Assembly: GCA_018224345.1 (NCBI GenBank)
Contig: JAGTUW010000133.1
Location: 1 to 9,371, forward strand
DNA length: 9,371 bases
Origin: Bacteroidota bacterium
GTDB taxonomy: Bacteria; Bacteroidota; Ignavibacteria; SZUA-365
Reading direction: 5' to 3'
Shown here piece after piece: positions 5,911 through 9,371 of this stretch. The stretch's first letter is position 1. Every line of letters begins with the position of its first letter. A program made the translations under genes and the position numbers. The notes beneath the pieces were generated by a model that saw only the letters and a list, made by a program, of their open reading frames with translations, made no database searches and was not told where the DNA came from.

Positions 5911-6963
5911 ATGATGCAAAAACAAGACATACGGAACAGCCATCTTCCGGACATGGACGAGGCGACCATGGTGCGGGAGATTTTGCGTCTCAAGGATGAA
6001 CTGCATGCGGTCATCCTGGCTCATTACTACCAGGACTCGATCATCCAGGAAATCGCCGATATCCGTGGTGACAGTTTCGAACTCTCCCGCAGGGCACGCG
6101 ATGTGGATGCGGAGGTGATCGTTTTCGCCGGCGTCCATTTCATGGCTGAAACTGCGAAGATTCTCAATCCCGGGAAAACCGTGCTCCTTCCGGATATGAA
6201 TGCCGGCTGTTCACTGGCGGAAAGTGCTCCGGCACATCTCTTCGAACGCTACCGGGCGATGCATCCCGATCACCTCGCGGTGACCTACATCAATTGCACG
6301 GCGGAGGTCAAGGCCCTCAGCGACATCATCTGCACGTCGAGCAGCGCCGAGTCCATCATAGAGAAAATACCATCTGATACTCCGATATTATTTTCTCCGG
6401 ACAAGAATCTCGGTGCATACATGCGGCACAAAACCGGTCGCCCCATGCTGTTGTGGCAGGGTGTCTGCACAGTGCACGAACAGTTCAGCGCACAACGTAT
6501 CCAGGCACTGCGTCAGAGATGGCCCGGTGCGGAAGTCATCGCCCATCCCGAATGCGAAGGTGTGGTGTTGCGTATGGCCGATTTCATCGGTTCGACCAGC
6601 GCACTGCTGCGCTATGTGCTGGAGAGTGATGTCAGGCGCTTCATTGTGGCCACGGAAGCGGGGATTCTTTACGAGATGCAGAAAACCGCTCCGGAAAAAG
6701 AGTTCATTGCCGCACCACCGGACAATGCCTGCGCCTGCAATATCTGTGATTACATGAAGGTAAACACACTGGAAAAACTGTATCTTTGTATGAGGAACCG
6801 CTCGCCCGAAATCCATATCGATGATGCCTTGCGCCGGCGTGCCCTGCGTCCTATAGAACGCATGCTCGAACTGGCGGATGCCGACGAGGTGAGTGCCGCA
6901 CAAATTCTGAGTGAGATTTCCCTGCCGTACTCCGGTGCACAGGGTAAGAGTGCTTCTCTGTAG
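5911..6963 (+). CDS. nadA: Quinolinate synthase
   Basis: [4Fe-4S] enzyme condensing iminoaspartate with dihydroxyacetone phosphate to give quinolinate, the de novo precursor of NAD. The 350 residues fit the family. The three pseudo-symmetric domains each supply one cluster cysteine: C100 (NAGCSLAES), C186 (WQGVCTVHEQF) and C279 (CACNICDYMK, where C274 and C276 are extra). Substrate-site motifs are present: HYYQDS with H38, GDSFELS, YINCTAEVKA, HPEC (H212) and GSTSAL. It begins 7 nt after the glmS stop with no clear Shine-Dalgarno, so translation is probably coupled to glmS. The start could be the first or second Met of the MM pair; Met15 or Met20 are less likely alternatives. It ends with two consecutive TAG stops. 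The usual partners nadB (iminoaspartate supply) and nadC are not in this window. Confidence 0.97.
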   Translation: MMQKQDIRNSHLPDMDEATMVREILRLKDELHAVILAHYYQDSIIQEIADIRGDSFELSRRARDVDAEVIVFAGVHFMAETAKILNPGKTVLLPDMNAGCSLAESAPAHLFERYRAMHPDHLAVTYINCTAEVKALSDIICTSSSAESIIEKIPSDTPILFSPDKNLGAYMRHKTGRPMLLWQGVCTVHEQFSAQRIQALRQRWPGAEVIAHPECEGVVLRMADFIGSTSALLRYVLESDVRRFIVATEAGILYEMQKTAPEKEFIAAPPDNACACNICDYMKVNTLEKLYLCMRNRSPEIHIDDALRRRALRPIERMLELADADEVSAAQILSEISLPYSGAQGKSASL

Positions 6964-7000
6964 TAGACGTTTCCATTTGTTTTTTTATGATGAGGTTGGT

Positions 7001-9371
7001 ATGAAAAAACTGCTTCCGGTTCTTCTGCTTGTAATGTTCATAGCCCCCGGCGTGCAGTCGCAGGTTGTGGATCTTTTCCATTATCAGGCGGACCAGAACT
7101 ACTTTCTCCTCAATGCACCTGTAGGGACAATGATGCTGGCTCGTTACGAGCTCAGCCGTCCTGCAAAACTCAATGAGATCAATGCGTGGTTCCAGACCGA
7201 ACAGGCTGCCGGTGACAGTGTGCGTGTGTACCTGTTCGGGCGCGAGGGGGGCGGTGAGTTTCCGTTGCTTCTCAATCCCGTCGTCAACATCAAAGCCTTT
7301 ATCCCGGCGGGTTCGAGTCTGATTCGTTTCCCCTTCAACGACAATCGTCCGACATTTACCCGGCCGACGAGCTTCTTCATCGGCGTGCAACCGCTCGGCC
7401 CCAACGTGCGTGTCCGCATGGACGCCATTACGCAGACACCGACCTGCGCGACCAGCGAAGGTGACACCATGTACACGAGCTCGTATTGGCAGCCGGTGCA
7501 GCCCCCCTTTATTCCGTTCAGCGCACGCTTTGGCAGTGGCATGGCGATCAACAACTGGTATATCGGCGTGAAAGTCGAATTCGATCCGCCACCGCAGCAT
7601 TTTATGACAGAAACCACCCGCAGTGCCGGTCTGAATGTGCCCGCGGCAGGACTTCGGGTCAGCTGGGCTGATTTCGACAACGATGGGTATCAGGACGTAC
7701 TCTACGGCCCGTACCTTATGAAAAACAACGGTGACGGTACCTTCACGAACGTCGGTCCTTCGGTCGGCTATGACGGAGGAAGCGAAATCAACATGTTCGT
7801 CGATATCGACAATGACGGTGATCTCGACATCGTGTGTCAGCCCGATCAGCTTATGTATATCAACGAAGGCGGGATGTTCATCAAGGATACCGAACCGGGG
7901 TTCAATCCCGGGCTCAAAACCACTGCCATGGCCTTCTCCGACTACGATGGCGACAATTTCCTTGATATGTTCGTCGCAAACGGCGAATACAAGTATGCGA
8001 AGAACCCGATGAACCCGAACGATTCCGCCTTGATCCGTGGAGTCGCCTACGAGGCCTTCTTCTACGCGAATACGCAGAACGGGAAATTCCGTGACATCAG
8101 GGAACAGGTCCTTGGTGGGTACCGTGCAGGAAATTACGGCCGCAATCCCTACGATCAGCAGCAGCAGGTTCAGGGCTATCGCCCCATCACAGGTGTGAGC
8201 TGGATCGATCATGACGGTGACGGAGATATGGATCTGTATTGTACCAACAACCGTCTCCAGCCGAACTATCTCTTCGAGAATCAGGGCAACGGGTTCTTCC
8301 GGGAAGTCGCTCAGCTTCATGGTCTCCAGGGCACTATGAAGACGAATCCCGAATATCTCGGGCTTTATGGCAATTCCCGCGGTTGTGATATCGCCGATTA
8401 CGACAATGACGGTGATCCGGACATTCTCGTCGGGGAGGGATTGGAAAAATTCCGGCTCCTCGCCGGCGATCGGACTGCGATCTGGCAGAACAGCGGCTAC
8501 CCGAATTCCACGTTCACACAGGTCGGCAACGAGGTATCACTGTTCGCCTTCGACCTCTATAATGGTGATGCCGCCTGGGGCGATTTCGACAACGACGGAT
8601 TGCATGATATCGTCATCACGTCGGGTGAGAACTGTTTCAATGCCTCATTGTACAAGCAGAACCCCGATCACAGCTTCGCGAACATGACGTACAATGCCGG
8701 CGTGGATGCGGTGTACAGTCTGGGCGCGGTGTGGGTCGACTATAACAACGACGGTGCACTCGATCTCTGTGTGGCCACCGAAACAGGGCTGAAGCTCTAC
8801 CGGAATGATATGGCGGGGCTCGGTAACTGGATCGCCTTCAATGTCCGCAGCATCACATCGAACATTCATGCGGTCGGATCAAAAATCGAGGTGAACGCCG
8901 GTCCGACGACCTGGACACGCTGGATCACTGTCGGGAAGGGAGCCGGTTCCCAGGCCCCGTATGTGCAGCATGTCGGTATCGGAGCCACCACAACGATCGA
9001 TTCAGTGGTGGTGACCTTCCCGAATGGAGAAATACTCACTGTCCATGATCCGGACATCAACATGATTCACGATCTGACCGAGGACGAACCGGTGTCGGTC
9101 GGCGATGACAACATTGCAGCATCCAGAATGAAGTTGCATCAGAATTATCCGAACCCCTACTCCCATGCATCGCACGGAGTGACGAATATTTCCTATACGC
9201 TGCATAACAGCGGCGATGTCCGCATCGAGATTTACGACGCCCGTGGCGCATTGGTGCGCACACTGACAGAGGAACGTCGCGAGGCGGGTACGCACGTGGC
9301 GAACTGGAACGGAAGAGACGAAGCCGGCCAACGCGTGGCAAGCGGAACGTACAACTACGTCCTGACCATGA
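7001..9371 (+). CDS. Secreted FG-GAP/VCBS repeat protein with ASPIC/UnbV and T9SS sorting domains (3' end cut by window)
   Basis: 790 codons are visible without a stop. Residues 1-20 are a signal peptide (MKKLLP start, Leu/Val core, GVQS end). Residues about 25-200 are a beta-rich module I do not recognise. Seven calcium-binding FG-GAP/VCBS motifs of the DxDxDG...D kind start at residues 224, 268, 314, 403, 466, 528 and 580, consistent with a seven-bladed integrin-alpha-like propeller. Motif 3 lacks the usual glycine (DYDGDNFLD), and an Asn/Gln/Tyr-rich insert separates motifs 3 and 4. Residues about 608-680 are an ASPIC/UnbV domain (GNWIAFNVRS, GSKIEV, VVTFPNGE), as in the CRTAC1/UnbV family. 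From 713 (HQNYPNPY) runs a type IX sorting domain of FlgD-like fold, NWNGRDEAGQRVASGTYNY, probably only 10-20 residues short of its end. It is therefore exported to the surface or medium; the ligand is unknown. A modest GAGG lies 5 nt before the ATG. Only 37 nt separate it from nadA, so readthrough from that operon is possible. Confidence 0.9.
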   Translation, partial: MKKLLPVLLLVMFIAPGVQSQVVDLFHYQADQNYFLLNAPVGTMMLARYELSRPAKLNEINAWFQTEQAAGDSVRVYLFGREGGGEFPLLLNPVVNIKAFIPAGSSLIRFPFNDNRPTFTRPTSFFIGVQPLGPNVRVRMDAITQTPTCATSEGDTMYTSSYWQPVQPPFIPFSARFGSGMAINNWYIGVKVEFDPPPQHFMTETTRSAGLNVPAAGLRVSWADFDNDGYQDVLYGPYLMKNNGDGTFTNVGPSVGYDGGSEINMFVDIDNDGDLDIVCQPDQLMYINEGGMFIKDTEPGFNPGLKTTAMAFSDYDGDNFLDMFVANGEYKYAKNPMNPNDSALIRGVAYEAFFYANTQNGKFRDIREQVLGGYRAGNYGRNPYDQQQQVQGYRPITGVSWIDHDGDGDMDLYCTNNRLQPNYLFENQGNGFFREVAQLHGLQGTMKTNPEYLGLYGNSRGCDIADYDNDGDPDILVGEGLEKFRLLAGDRTAIWQNSGYPNSTFTQVGNEVSLFAFDLYNGDAAWGDFDNDGLHDIVITSGENCFNASLYKQNPDHSFANMTYNAGVDAVYSLGAVWVDYNNDGALDLCVATETGLKLYRNDMAGLGNWIAFNVRSITSNIHAVGSKIEVNAGPTTWTRWITVGKGAGSQAPYVQHVGIGATTTIDSVVVTFPNGEILTVHDPDINMIHDLTEDEPVSVGDDNIAASRMKLHQNYPNPYSHASHGVTNISYTLHNSGDVRIEIYDARGALVRTLTEERREAGTHVANWNGRDEAGQRVASGTYNYVLTM

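Noticed and set aside
5310..6138. Minus-strand open frames of 126 and 234 codons opposite glmS and nadA
   Set aside because: Both lie fully antisense to conserved enzyme genes with intact catalytic motifs; they are shadows of those genes.
6964..7000. Intrinsic terminator after nadA (seven Ts at 6980-6986)
   Set aside because: The T-run is not preceded by a stable GC-rich hairpin; only a 4-bp AGAG/CTCT stem lies near the nadA stop.
6851..8320. Long minus-strand open frame (489 codons) opposite the nadA end and the FG-GAP gene
   Set aside because: It is antisense to two convincing genes; its His/Val/Ile/Asp-rich, motif-free translation reflects the reverse of Asp/Gly/Asn-rich calcium repeats. 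No domain or good ribosome site is seen.

Overview
The window looks like a chromosomal segment from the Bacteroidota/Chlorobi side of the FCB group, most probably an Ignavibacteria or Kapabacteria-type lineage. The main clue is the tail on three secreted proteins: a 'DQNYPNPFNP'-type linker, a small beta-sandwich and a 'PSGNYxATV'-type ending. This is the C-terminal sorting domain read by the type IX secretion system (T9SS). The taxonomic placement is inference from domain style, since no rRNA or other phylogenetic marker is present.

Left part, minus strand (1-3804): two tandem paralogous genes for secreted proteins, at 3448->1904 and 1670->36. They share one C-terminal cassette (a two-loop dockerin-like calcium module plus the T9SS sorting domain) but have unrelated N-terminal halves. 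Each has a good Shine-Dalgarno sequence and a plausible promoter. A strong 15-bp hairpin lies between them. A third, nearly vanished member sits at 3706-3804: 32 codons of the sorting-domain tail followed by a second, slightly damaged copy of the same hairpin. This 158-bp block is about 95% identical to the 3' end of the 1904-3448 gene, so the duplication is fairly recent.

Middle (3805-4067): a non-coding divergent intergenic region between the minus-strand secreted genes and the plus-strand housekeeping genes. It holds a REP-like palindrome and small stem-loops, but no convincing gene.

Right part, plus strand (4068-9371): glmS (glucosamine-6-phosphate synthase, first step to UDP-GlcNAc for peptidoglycan and LPS) is followed 7 nt later by nadA (quinolinate synthase, NAD biosynthesis). 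After a further 37 nt comes a large secreted protein that runs off the window. It has a signal peptide, an unrecognised N-terminal module, seven FG-GAP/VCBS calcium-loop repeats (probable seven-bladed propeller), an ASPIC/UnbV domain and a T9SS sorting domain cut off by the window edge.

Together these are two compact housekeeping genes embedded among cell-surface or exported proteins built from calcium-binding modules. I see no CRISPR, tRNA, rRNA, transposase, phage or toxin-antitoxin genes. The most notable points are the remnant duplicated gene tail bounded by its hairpin, the cassette-like reuse of one C-terminus, and the structured 5' regions of the two secreted genes. I found no clear new enzymatic or defence system.
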